12,859 bases of DNA from an uncultured Mucilaginibacter sp. (GTDB lineage: Bacteria > Bacteroidota > Bacteroidia > Sphingobacteriales > Sphingobacteriaceae). Shown here piece by piece: positions 6,959 through 12,859 of this stretch (position 1 is its first letter; every line of letters starts with the position of its first letter). The notes under the pieces are model-generated. The model was not told where the DNA came from, ran no database searches, and was given only the letters and a program-made list of their open reading frames with translations. The stretch is from assembly GCA_903885865.1 (NCBI GenBank), contig CAISKH010000515.1, positions 1-12,859 on the forward strand. The letters are read 5' to 3'. The translations under genes were made by a program, and so were the position numbers.

Positions 6959-6990
6959 CAAATTTACTTAATTGAAATGATAATAGCAAA
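6959..6990 (-). promoter_or_regulatory. Bacteroidetes-type promoter for clpX
   Basis: On the leftward strand a TTTG -33 box (6987-6990) is followed after exactly 20 bases by TAAATTTG (6959-6966), an exact TAnnTTTG -7 box. The clpX ATG begins 17 bases after the -7 box. Spacing and both boxes fit the published Bacteroides/Flavobacterium consensus, making this the best promoter in the window. The -33 box touches the edge of the repeat cluster. Confidence 0.75.
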
Positions 6991-7057
6991 GTCCGAAAGC
7001 CGGGAAGTCCGAAAGTCGGATTATACTTTCGGACTTTTCGGACTTTCGGACTTCCCG
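6990..7057. repeat. AGTCCGAAAG inverted-repeat cluster between clpP and clpX
   Basis: A 17-bp perfect inverted repeat (7001-7017 with 7041-7057) encloses a 23-base loop. The word AGTCCGAAAG occurs at 6990-6999 and 7006-7015; its reverse complement CTTTCGGACT occurs at 7026-7035 and 7043-7052, with a one-base-longer version at 7034-7044. As RNA it could fold into a strong hairpin within a clpP-clpX transcript. There is no open frame and no T-run, so it resembles a REP/MITE-like intergenic repeat more than a terminator. Confidence 0.85.
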
Positions 7058-7079
7058 ACTAACTACCTTAACCTGATAA

Positions 7080-7787
7080 TTACTTCTTTGTTTTATTTCC
7101 CTTCAAAATCTCGTCTATCATACCAAATTCTTTGGCTTCTTCAGCAATCATCCAGTAGTCACGGTCTGATGCATTATTAACTTTTTCGAATGACGCGCCG
7201 CTATGATCAGCAATGATCTGGTATAATTCTTTTTTCAATTTGGTGATCTCGTGATAAGATATCTCGATATCTGATTGTTGGCCCTGTGCACCGCCTGATG
7301 GCTGGTGGATCATTACTCGTGAATGTGGCAGTGCCGCCCTTTTACCTTCGGTACCGGCACACAATAATACGGCTGCCATTGACGCCGCCATACCGGTACA
7401 AATGGTTGCCACATCATTTGATATAAATTGCATGGTATCATAAATGCCTAACCCTGCATAAACAGAACCGCCCGGCGAGTTAATGTATATCTGGATGTCG
7501 CGCTTGGCATCAGCCGACTGTAGGAACAGTAATTGCGCTTGGATAATGTTGGCAATGTTCTCATAAATGGCGTCGCCTAAAAATATAATGCGGTCCATCA
7601 TTAAACGTGAAAACACGTCCATTTGGGCCACGTTAAGCTGGCGCTCTTCAATAATATAAGGCGTCATGCCGGTCGGTAGGATTGACCTGTCAACTCCGCC
7701 AATAAATTTGTCTACGTGGTGGCCACCAATTCTATGGTGCTTAACAGCGTATTTTCTAAATTCGTTTTTATCTGGTATACTATTCAT
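7080..7787 (-). CDS. clpP: ATP-dependent Clp protease proteolytic subunit ClpP
   Basis: ClpP forms the 14-subunit serine protease chamber fed by ClpX. The catalytic triad is visible: S136 in GMAASMA (132-138), H161 in RVMIHQPSGGAQGQ, and D210 in SDRDYWM. The oxyanion region INSPGGSVYAG (~102-112) is intact. The N-terminal ~45 residues before PYIIEERQLN are longer than in E. coli but usual for Bacteroidetes ClpP (FRKYAVKHH...), so I keep the ATG at 7787; some of this may be removed by self-processing. GMAASMA differs slightly from the common GQAASMG. In the standard order tig-clpP-clpX this gene directly follows tig; here a broken four-helix-bundle gene lies between. No exact TAnnTTTG box is seen in its 84-base upstream gap (CCAATTTG is the nearest), so its promoter is unclear. 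Confidence 0.97.
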   Translation of the reverse strand: MNSIPDKNEFRKYAVKHHRIGGHHVDKFIGGVDRSILPTGMTPYIIEERQLNVAQMDVFSRLMMDRIIFLGDAIYENIANIIQAQLLFLQSADAKRDIQIYINSPGGSVYAGLGIYDTMQFISNDVATICTGMAASMAAVLLCAGTEGKRAALPHSRVMIHQPSGGAQGQQSDIEISYHEITKLKKELYQIIADHSGASFEKVNNASDRDYWMIAEEAKEFGMIDEILKGNKTKK

Positions 7788-7871
7788 GGTTATGTGTGTT
7801 TTGTGGTTGGAACATGGCGCAAGGCGTTTACCATTGTGCTTTGCAACAAATTGGGTTAATTATTGTGTTAA

Positions 7872-8244
7872 TTAGTTATTGATATCCTTATTAAGATATT
7901 TCTGAAAACTGTTTATTTTCCGGGCTAATTTATTCAATTCTTCCAAAAAATAATTCAGCTGTTCGTCAGAAATATATTTTCTTAAGTTAAGCAGGTGCAG
8001 TATGTTGGCGTTTTCAAAAACGGAGCGATGGGCGTAATCTAAGAATCTCGAAAACTCCTTTTTTGAACTGGCTCCGCTACCTTCTGCAATATTATTAGAA
8101 ATACTAAGAGCAGCCCCCATTAAGCTGCTCTGCAAATCTAAATTTCTTTTTTGACTCTAACATTTCGGCAATATCACATAATTGATCGCCGACATTAATA
8201 GCTAATTGCCAAATCTCAAGGCTTTGAAATCTAAATAAAAACAT
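7872..8244 (-). pseudogene. Four-helix bundle (23S rRNA intervening-sequence type) protein, split by a +1 frameshift
   Basis: Two leftward frames together make one family member. Frame A starts at ATG 8242-8244 (MFLFRFQSLEIWQLAINVG...) and runs to KKKFRFAEQLNGG before a stop at 8104. Frame B continues from that point as GAALSISNNIAEGSGASSKKEF... to the stop at 7872. Dropping one G from the five-G run (C5 at 8114-8118) joins them into QLNGAALSISNNIAEG and a 123-residue protein, the usual length of this family, with the signature SISNNIAEG and F-x-x-L-E-I-W-Q-L-A start. The family was first seen in insertions within 23S rRNA genes; its free-standing members have no settled function. The frameshift may be real decay, a length-variable tract or a sequencing error. 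Alone, the 87-residue frame B (TTG start at 8135) would lack helix 1. It sits 55 bases after tig and 84 before clpP. Confidence 0.85.
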
Positions 8245-8299
8245 ATTGCAAAATACAATTTGTTTTTAGAAAACGCCAACCGCCTTGCACCTTGCTAAT

Positions 8300-9649
8300 T
8301 TACTTCACCAATTCCTTAAAGTCATTGTAAAATATTTCCTTTTTATCTAATGTGATCACACTTTTAATATGGTTTAAAGTTTTGAGCGCTTTTACTTCGT
8401 CAAATACTTTATTAGCATTCTCTTTGTTTTGCAGGTACTGTACCGCATATTGCGACAACTGCTCCTCGCCTATCGGTTGCGGGCTGTACATCCTGAACTG
8501 TTGGTCGAGGCTCTGTTTTGCTGCCGCGAAAACTTCTTCGTATTTTATCTCGATGTTATTTTCTTTAATGATCTTGTTCTCGATCAACGTCCATTTTAGG
8601 TTTTGAGCAAAATCTTTATAGCCGCCTTCCAGTTCTTCTTCACTAAGCTTTTCGTTAGTTGCTTTTAACCAGCGTTTCAAAAACTCGTCGGGTAAATTAA
8701 ACTGAACCTTCTCAATGCTGTAGTTATAGATGTCATTTTGCAGTTTGCGGTCCGCATCCTGATTCATCATGGTCTCTATCTCTTCAGTGATCTTAGCCCT
8801 GAAACCCGCTTCGTCGGTTACTGTGCCTGCGCCGAATAATTTGTCAAAGAACTCCTGGTTTAAATCGCTTTCTTCTAAACGGTTAACATTTTTAACCGTT
8901 AAACGAAACTTCGATTTTAAACCTGCCGATGTATCTTCATCAACCCCTAATATCGCCGCAATTTTAGGCGCATCGTTATTATAAGCTTTCTGTAAGTCAA
9001 CAACTAATTCATCATCCTTTTTTAAACCGATCAATGATTTTTTAATTTTATCATCCTGTACCTGGTCCAAACGAACTGATGTTGTATTTACAATGCCATC
9101 CTCAAAAACAGAACCATCCGGAGAAAGCTGCGTTAATTGCGCATATAATACATCGTCGTCTGCCGATACGTCAGGATTTGTCATTTTGCCATAGCTGCGC
9201 CGGATATTTTTTATACGGTCGGCCAATGTTTTATCGTCAACCTTAATATCATATTGAACCAGTTTGTCTTTTGATGAAAAATCAATGCTGAACTCCGGGG
9301 CCAACCCAATTTCGTAGTTAAACTCAAAGTTGTCGGCAAAATCCCAGTTATATTCCTGCTTGTCATCAACCTTCGGCAGCGGCTGGCCCAAAACTTCCAA
9401 CTTTTGTTCGGTGATGTAATTGTTTAGTGTATCGCTTAATAAGTTGTTAACCTCATCAACCAAAATACTTTTGCCATACATCTTTTTTATATGTGAAGGA
9501 GGAACCATTCCTGGACGGAAGCCCGGCATTTTTGCTTTTTTAGCGTGATCTTTTATAGCTTTTTCTACGCGGGCCTGGTAATCGGCCGGGTCAATATTAA
9601 TTTTTACAACTGCATTCAGGTTATCTATCTTTTCCTGGGTAATATTCAT
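8300..9649 (-). CDS. tig: Trigger factor, ribosome-associated chaperone
   Basis: Trigger factor binds the ribosomal exit tunnel and shields nascent chains. The 449-residue protein begins with the ribosome-binding domain, whose signature loop G-F-R-P-G-M-V-P is at 43-50 (GFRxGxxP in the family). A divergent middle domain follows (~150-250; FKBP-like PPIase in relatives, with little recognisable active-site sequence here). The C-terminal substrate-cradle domain is rich in charged helices and ends in an FKELVK tail. Length fits Bacteroidetes members. The ATG at 9649 gives the conserved start MNITQEK. It heads the tig-clpP-clpX cluster and has its own -7 box and a leader hairpin. Confidence 0.93.
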   Translation of the reverse strand: MNITQEKIDNLNAVVKINIDPADYQARVEKAIKDHAKKAKMPGFRPGMVPPSHIKKMYGKSILVDEVNNLLSDTLNNYITEQKLEVLGQPLPKVDDKQEYNWDFADNFEFNYEIGLAPEFSIDFSSKDKLVQYDIKVDDKTLADRIKNIRRSYGKMTNPDVSADDDVLYAQLTQLSPDGSVFEDGIVNTTSVRLDQVQDDKIKKSLIGLKKDDELVVDLQKAYNNDAPKIAAILGVDEDTSAGLKSKFRLTVKNVNRLEESDLNQEFFDKLFGAGTVTDEAGFRAKITEEIETMMNQDADRKLQNDIYNYSIEKVQFNLPDEFLKRWLKATNEKLSEEELEGGYKDFAQNLKWTLIENKIIKENNIEIKYEEVFAAAKQSLDQQFRMYSPQPIGEEQLSQYAVQYLQNKENANKVFDEVKALKTLNHIKSVITLDKKEIFYNDFKELVK

Positions 9650-9679
9650 CTTTTAACGAGTATTTAAGTATCATTTATA

Positions 9680-9715
9680 AAAACCGGGCGTACCGGTTTT
9701 GGAGGGGCAAAGGTA
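9680..9715 (-). promoter_or_regulatory. tig promoter -7 box followed by a terminator-like leader hairpin
   Basis: TACCTTTG (reverse complement of 9708-9715) fits TAnnTTTG. Just downstream on the leftward strand, AAAACCGG (9693-9700) pairs perfectly with CCGGTTTT (9680-9687) around a 5-base loop, and the stem runs into TTTTTAT. No clear -33 box is seen; the upstream DNA is very AT-rich. If transcription starts just past the -7 box, the hairpin lies at the 5' end of the tig message. It could instead terminate the upstream cytochrome c transcript. Confidence 0.55.
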
Positions 9716-9770
9716 CTTAAAAATAATTAATTTTTAGATAGTCATTCCCTAAACAGTTTTGATTTTATGC

Positions 9771-10742
9771 TTAGCTGCCTGAAAATTTTACCACCTGGTT
9801 ATGAATAGGTTTTATAGTTTTAAGATAGGCATAAATGGCGCTTAATTCATTTTCGCTCATTCCGCTGTAGCTCCACCAGGGCATAACGGTTTGAAAATCG
9901 CCTGCATTAACCTTGCTTGCCTCTTTAGGATTGCTAAACGCTTTAAACCGCGCTATAAACATTTGTTTTGTCCAGTTGCCGATACCGGTTGTTTTATCAG
10001 CCGTGATATTTGCCGACCGCACCGTACTTCCGTTCATTTTAAACGCACGGCCGCCCGCAAATTCAAGGCCCGGCAATAGTGTACCTTTATCATCCTGCGA
10101 ATGGCATTCTTTGCACGCGCATGATTGCACCATATATGCGCCATATTTCAGCGTATCCGATGGGTTTGGTTTTGTACCTAGTTCGGCTTTTTGAGGCAAA
10201 GTATGCACAATAATATTAAGCGGAAAGTCGAGCTTTGATTTTGGATAAGTGGTTTTTATAGGTTTAAGTGTGCGTATATAAGCAATAATATCGTAAATAT
10301 CTTCCCGGCTTAGTTTTGAATAGTACCGCCAGGGCATCAAAGGAAAAATAGCGGTACCATCTTTTCTTTCACCGGTAGTTATGGTCCTGAATAATTCCCC
10401 ATCGGTCCAGGCGCTTAAATTAAACGGGGTTATATTGGGTACATGCACTTCGCCCGGTAAACCTACACCTTTATCAAATACCTCACCTCCGCCGCCGAGG
10501 CTGGTTGAGTCGATAGGCCCCGCCAGTTTCGACCAATCGCGTTTAGAGTGACAATCAACACAAAGTACTACATGGTTTGCCAAGTATTTACCATGTTCAA
10601 TTCTTTGCGGGATTAACTCCACCTTAATGTTTTCGGGACTACCTACGTTGGGTAGGGCCAACGTGATGTATGATACAGAAACAACAATTAACACAACTAC
10701 AATTATTGCCAGGTAAGCGATAAGTTTAGCTATCTTTTTCAT
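9771..10742 (-). CDS. Membrane-anchored dihaem cytochrome c
   Basis: The 323-residue protein starts with a single hydrophobic helix (~7-30) that should anchor it to the inner membrane with the rest in the periplasm. Two CXXCH haem c sites are present: CVDCH (61-65) and CKECH (210-214, with an extra Cys at 208). Each is followed at a similar distance by a candidate axial methionine in a matching context: PLMPWRYY (M136) and VMPWWSY (M287). The two halves therefore look like duplicated cytochrome c domains (NITPFNLSAWTDGELFR versus NITADKTTGIGNWTKQMFI). It probably carries electrons to or from a membrane oxidoreductase, but no partner enzyme is next to it. The only neighbours are the DUF2807 lipoprotein upstream (74-base gap) and tig. 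Confidence 0.9.
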   Translation of the reverse strand: MKKIAKLIAYLAIIVVVLIVVSVSYITLALPNVGSPENIKVELIPQRIEHGKYLANHVVLCVDCHSKRDWSKLAGPIDSTSLGGGGEVFDKGVGLPGEVHVPNITPFNLSAWTDGELFRTITTGERKDGTAIFPLMPWRYYSKLSREDIYDIIAYIRTLKPIKTTYPKSKLDFPLNIIVHTLPQKAELGTKPNPSDTLKYGAYMVQSCACKECHSQDDKGTLLPGLEFAGGRAFKMNGSTVRSANITADKTTGIGNWTKQMFIARFKAFSNPKEASKVNAGDFQTVMPWWSYSGMSENELSAIYAYLKTIKPIHNQVVKFSGS

Positions 10743-10816
10743 AATACGTAATAAAGTTTAAGTTCATTTCAAACCAAGAAAGCCTTAATAAACATTCCCG
10801 GCTATTTTTTACTAAT

Positions 10817-11542
10817 TTAATTAACTTTTGTAATTGATGAAATACCCGATTTATCGCTGTTTACGCTTGAAGGGTTACCTTTATATTTTATTGATGACGC
10901 GCCGCTACTTTTTACATTAAGCTGGTGCAGCACGTTGATCTCGCAGTCGCTCGCACCCGATGTTGAAATGTTATAATTGCCCACCACAAAATCGAACGCG
11001 TGAATTTTACCGCCGCCGTTCAGGTCAACGCTGTGAGAACTTGCTTGCCCCTTTAAGTTAATTTCTGAAGCGCCGCTGCTTTCGGTGCTTACATTGGCAG
11101 CGTCAAGCTCCATATTTATTTTGGTGATGCCCGATAATTTAAAACTCAGGTCTCCGGTAACCAATTTACCGGCCGTTTCAAAATCAACCGCACCCGACGA
11201 TTTTATTTCCCCCAAATGATGAATACCAATAGTAATAACAATAGGGCCATTGGTGCAAATATTTTTGCCACGGGTTGATATGCGCAATTTGTCGCCGCTT
11301 ACGTCTGTTTTAACATACTTCACCAGGTTATCGTCCGTATTTATATTTACTGTTAACGAACTGTCCTGCTTTAAGATAATTTTAAACGCGCCCGATACGT
11401 CGATCCTGGAAAAACCGGCTACCTTGCGGATTTCTGAAACCTGGTTGCCCGAACCGTGTACACATCCAAATCTGCATGCTGGCAGCAGAGTAACAGTAAT
11501 AACCGCTACTATGGTAATTATATTTAAATAATATCTTTTCAT
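10817..11542 (-). CDS. DUF2807 (head GIN domain) lipoprotein with beta-helix-like repeats
   Basis: The 241-residue protein has an N-terminal signal ending in L-L-P-A-C (C23), a plausible lipobox, so it is likely a lipoprotein. Mature sequence V-x-G-F-S-R-I-D-V-S-G-A-F-K-I-I-L is the usual opening of the DUF2807/GIN domain. A short S-G-A-S-like turn motif then recurs with near-even spacing: starts at ~115, 136, 155, 174, 194, 212 and 231, i.e. every 18-21 residues, as expected for rungs of a parallel beta-helix. The family is common in Bacteroidetes and is often described as putative adhesin, but its role is not established. The gene follows a second DUF2807 gene across a strong terminator. 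A TTAATTTG at 11574-11581 is a near-match to a -7 box. Confidence 0.85.
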   Translation of the reverse strand: MKRYYLNIITIVAVITVTLLPACRFGCVHGSGNQVSEIRKVAGFSRIDVSGAFKIILKQDSSLTVNINTDDNLVKYVKTDVSGDKLRISTRGKNICTNGPIVITIGIHHLGEIKSSGAVDFETAGKLVTGDLSFKLSGITKINMELDAANVSTESSGASEINLKGQASSHSVDLNGGGKIHAFDFVVGNYNISTSGASDCEINVLHQLNVKSSGASSIKYKGNPSSVNSDKSGISSITKVN

Positions 11543-11596
11543 GATCTTGTATAGTTTTTGGTTTATTAGACTGCAAATTAAGAAATGAAGTTACAT

Positions 11597-11630
11597 AAAA
11601 AAAAGCCGTCCCGATTAATCGGGACGGCTT
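11597..11630 (-). terminator. Strong intrinsic terminator of the DUF2807 secreted-protein gene
   Basis: Bases 11603-11630 are a perfect 28-bp palindrome (arms begin AAGCCGTCCCG and end CGGGACGGCTT), GC-rich through the stem. On the leftward strand it is followed by eight T (A-run 11597-11604, partly overlapping the arm). It lies 39 bases past the stop at 11670. The T-run is only on the leftward side, so direction is clear. Confidence 0.93.
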
Positions 11631-11669
11631 AACTAATATATAGTGAACTTTTGCAAAAGTGTGCGTGTG

Positions 11670-12290
11670 TTATAAGCTTGCCACGTTATCCATATCAAGG
11701 CTGTCGTCAGCAAGAGTGGGAGCTTTTTTGGTAATATTGTTTTTGGTGCTGTTAACTGCTACAAGCTCTGTGCTGTTTATTTTTGCTGAATGGCTGTAAT
11801 TTAAATCATAGTCATTTACAGAACCGCTCAAATCAGCTTTGGCGCCATCGGTAACCGTTACATTAGCGGCAAACACATCTAATTTTAACTGAGCAGAGGC
11901 ATTTTTATCTAACTTCACATCCAACTCTATAGCTGAAAATATTCCGTATGATCTTACTGATGCATTATCAGTAGCGGTTATTGAACGTAGATCGGCTACA
12001 GTAACTAAAACTACCAATTTATCGGCAGCGTATGATGATATGCGTAATACGCCATCTTTATCCTGAACTAATGCGTTTTGTGCAAAATAGTCGTCATAAA
12101 CCTTTACCTGGTCCTTGTCGCCATTGGTAATATAAACTTCAACATTGCCCGAGGCTTCTATTTTATTAATGTTGGTTTCGGTTGCTACAACAGTGATCTG
12201 GTCATCGTTTGTTTTTGTGGCTGCATAGGTTAAAGTTGTAGCACTTAATACAGTTACTAAAGTGATAAGGGTTATTATTCTTGTTTTCAT
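11670..12290 (-). CDS. Secreted DUF2807 (head GIN domain-like) protein
   Basis: The 206-residue protein has a signal peptide (MKTRIITLITLVTVLS...TYA|A, cleavage near residue 23) without a lipobox cysteine, so it should be released to the periplasm or passed further outward. INKIEASGNVEVYITNG matches the opening of DUF2807 domains. D/S-x-x-A turns recur at ~107, 128, 147 and 166 (19-21 residue spacing), suggesting beta-helix rungs like those of its neighbour but fewer and with N/D/K in place of S-G. The C-terminal ~30 residues (KKAPTLADDSLDMDNVASL) are acidic and look unstructured. Sequence identity to the neighbour appears low, so any duplication is old. No exact promoter box is seen in the ~219-base spacer upstream. 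Confidence 0.75.
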   Translation of the reverse strand: MKTRIITLITLVTVLSATTLTYAATKTNDDQITVVATETNINKIEASGNVEVYITNGDKDQVKVYDDYFAQNALVQDKDGVLRISSYAADKLVVLVTVADLRSITATDNASVRSYGIFSAIELDVKLDKNASAQLKLDVFAANVTVTDGAKADLSGSVNDYDLNYSHSAKINSTELVAVNSTKNNITKKAPTLADDSLDMDNVASL

Positions 12291-12509
12291 TTTGTTATTT
12301 TTAATGGTGATTAACTTTTTAATTTATTTTAAATACCCCCATATGACGATAGTAAATGGCAAAGGTTACGTCGTGTTTTTGGCAAAAGCGACCACCCATA
12401 GGTTTTTCTCGGTGAAGCGGGGGTATGTGTCGGCGAAAGTGGAATAAAAATTATTGCAGGATGACTCAAAAAACGTGTAGAAGCGGATAAAAGACAATAT
12501 AAGTGATTC
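12291..12509. other. Intergenic spacer between recQ and the DUF2807 secreted-protein gene
   Basis: No gene is supported here. The stretch holds an 8-bp inverted pair (ATACCCCC at 12333-12340 and GGGGGTAT at 12419-12426) and, on the leftward strand, AACCTTTG as an imperfect -7-like word just before the GCCATTTACT stretch. No terminator for recQ is visible: no stem followed by a T-run on the leftward strand. Confidence 0.4.
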
Positions 12510-12859
12510 TTACAGGTAATATTTCTCGCCGTTAAACTTTATTTTACCGGCATCAAGCAACCTGCGGACGGTATCCAGCCTTTCTTTTTCTATACCGCTT
12601 TTTATGGAGGTTATTAAAGCGTCAAGCTCCAAAGGGGCAATACTTAGTAATTGGGCTACCTCATTGGTGATATCATCAAATACTTCGGTGGTATTGCGCT
12701 TTCGTTTTTCGTCGAGGCAAACGTCGCAAATACCACATTTATCGCTATTGGGTTCATCAAAATAAGCTAAGAGTAACTGGCTCCTGCATTTTTTATGAGT
12801 GCAATAAGCGAGCACCGCCTCCATCTTTTTAAGATATGTGGCTTTGCGTTGTTCAATAA
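12510..12859 (-). CDS. recQ: ATP-dependent DNA helicase RecQ, C-terminal end, 5' truncated by window edge
   Basis: RecQ is a 3'-5' DNA helicase of recombination and repair. About 115 C-terminal residues are visible; the frame stays open to the window edge (I-E-Q-R-K-A-T-Y-L-K-K before the internal Met at 12824), so the helicase core lies outside. The RecQ zinc-binding subdomain is clear: C-R-S-Q, then CGICDVC, giving four expected zinc ligands, together with the typical QLLLAYFDE between them. After it come ~65 residues with a short winged-helix-like end (ERLDTVRRLLDAGKIKFNGEKYYL). There is no HRDC domain, as in short Bacteroidetes RecQ proteins. It ends at 12510, with a 219-base spacer to the next gene on the same strand. 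Confidence 0.92.
   Translation of the reverse strand, partial: IEQRKATYLKKMEAVLAYCTHKKCRSQLLLAYFDEPNSDKCGICDVCLDEKRKRNTTEVFDDITNEVAQLLSIAPLELDALITSIKSGIEKERLDTVRRLLDAGKIKFNGEKYYL

Noticed and set aside
8104..8135. Programmed +1 ribosomal frameshift joining the two halves of the four-helix-bundle gene
   Set aside because: No slow codon or stop at the shift point, no upstream Shine-Dalgarno-like stimulator and no family precedent known to me; a simple indel in the G-run is enough.
7819..8288. 8-bp inverted pair GCAAGGCG (7819-7826) / CGCCTTGC (8281-8288) flanking the four-helix-bundle gene, as possible terminal inverted repeats of a mobile cassette
   Set aside because: Eight bases in two spacers can match by chance, outward extension has mismatches, and no target-site duplication is seen. 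It is worth revisiting only if an empty site in a relative ends at these points.
12333..12426. 8-bp inverted pair ATACCCCC/GGGGGTAT as a regulatory or terminator stem
   Set aside because: The arms are 78 bases apart, with no extension and no T-run, so it is compatible with chance.
12262..12447. Rightward 61-codon open frame with a hydrophobic start, overlapping the DUF2807 start region
   Set aside because: Its N-terminal part is antisense to the signal-peptide codons of the DUF2807 gene, which makes any frame look hydrophobic. The rest is low-complexity spacer with no family features and no promoter.

Overview
The window looks like chromosomal DNA of a Bacteroidetes bacterium, most plausibly family Sphingobacteriaceae (Mucilaginibacter/Pedobacter-like). 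Several signs point there: moderate GC with AT-rich spacers, no clear Shine-Dalgarno sequences before start codons, -7 boxes of the form TAnnTTTG (best case upstream of clpX), long-N-terminus ClpP and VGY-loop ClpX, short AMP nucleosidase, DUF2807 'head GIN' proteins, and intergenic palindromes that translate to the familiar spurious peptide LPAGRQA. The genus is inference; the phylum is well supported.

Layout. The left 2.9 kb reads rightward: the 3' end of murA (peptidoglycan precursor synthesis, cut by the window edge), a large membrane glycosyltransferase of the PMT/ArnT type, and a small DUF486 (DMT-type) membrane protein. Everything from 2926 to the right edge reads leftward. In transcription order this is: the C-terminal end of a RecQ helicase (cut by the right edge), a secreted DUF2807 protein closed by a strong intrinsic terminator, a DUF2807 lipoprotein, a membrane-anchored dihaem cytochrome c, trigger factor (tig), a frameshifted four-helix-bundle (23S rRNA intervening-sequence type) gene, clpP, clpX, AMP nucleosidase, a cystathionine beta-synthase-like enzyme with CBS domains closed by a second intrinsic terminator, and a small secreted NTF2-fold immunity-like protein.

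How the genes work together. The core is the widely conserved tig-clpP-clpX protein quality-control cluster: nascent-chain chaperone, protease and unfoldase. Here it is interrupted twice, once by the broken four-helix-bundle gene between tig and clpP and once by an inverted-repeat cluster between clpP and clpX. A textbook Bacteroidetes promoter between that cluster and clpX suggests clpX can be transcribed on its own. AMP nucleosidase and the CBS-like enzyme follow closely and may be part of the same transcription unit, ending at the terminator near 3300.

No complete novel multi-gene system, CRISPR array, transposase, tRNA or rRNA was found. The points most worth a second look are the frameshifted four-helix-bundle gene, the terminator-like hairpin just downstream of the tig promoter, the repeat families at gene boundaries, and the paired beta-helix-like DUF2807 proteins with different export signals.
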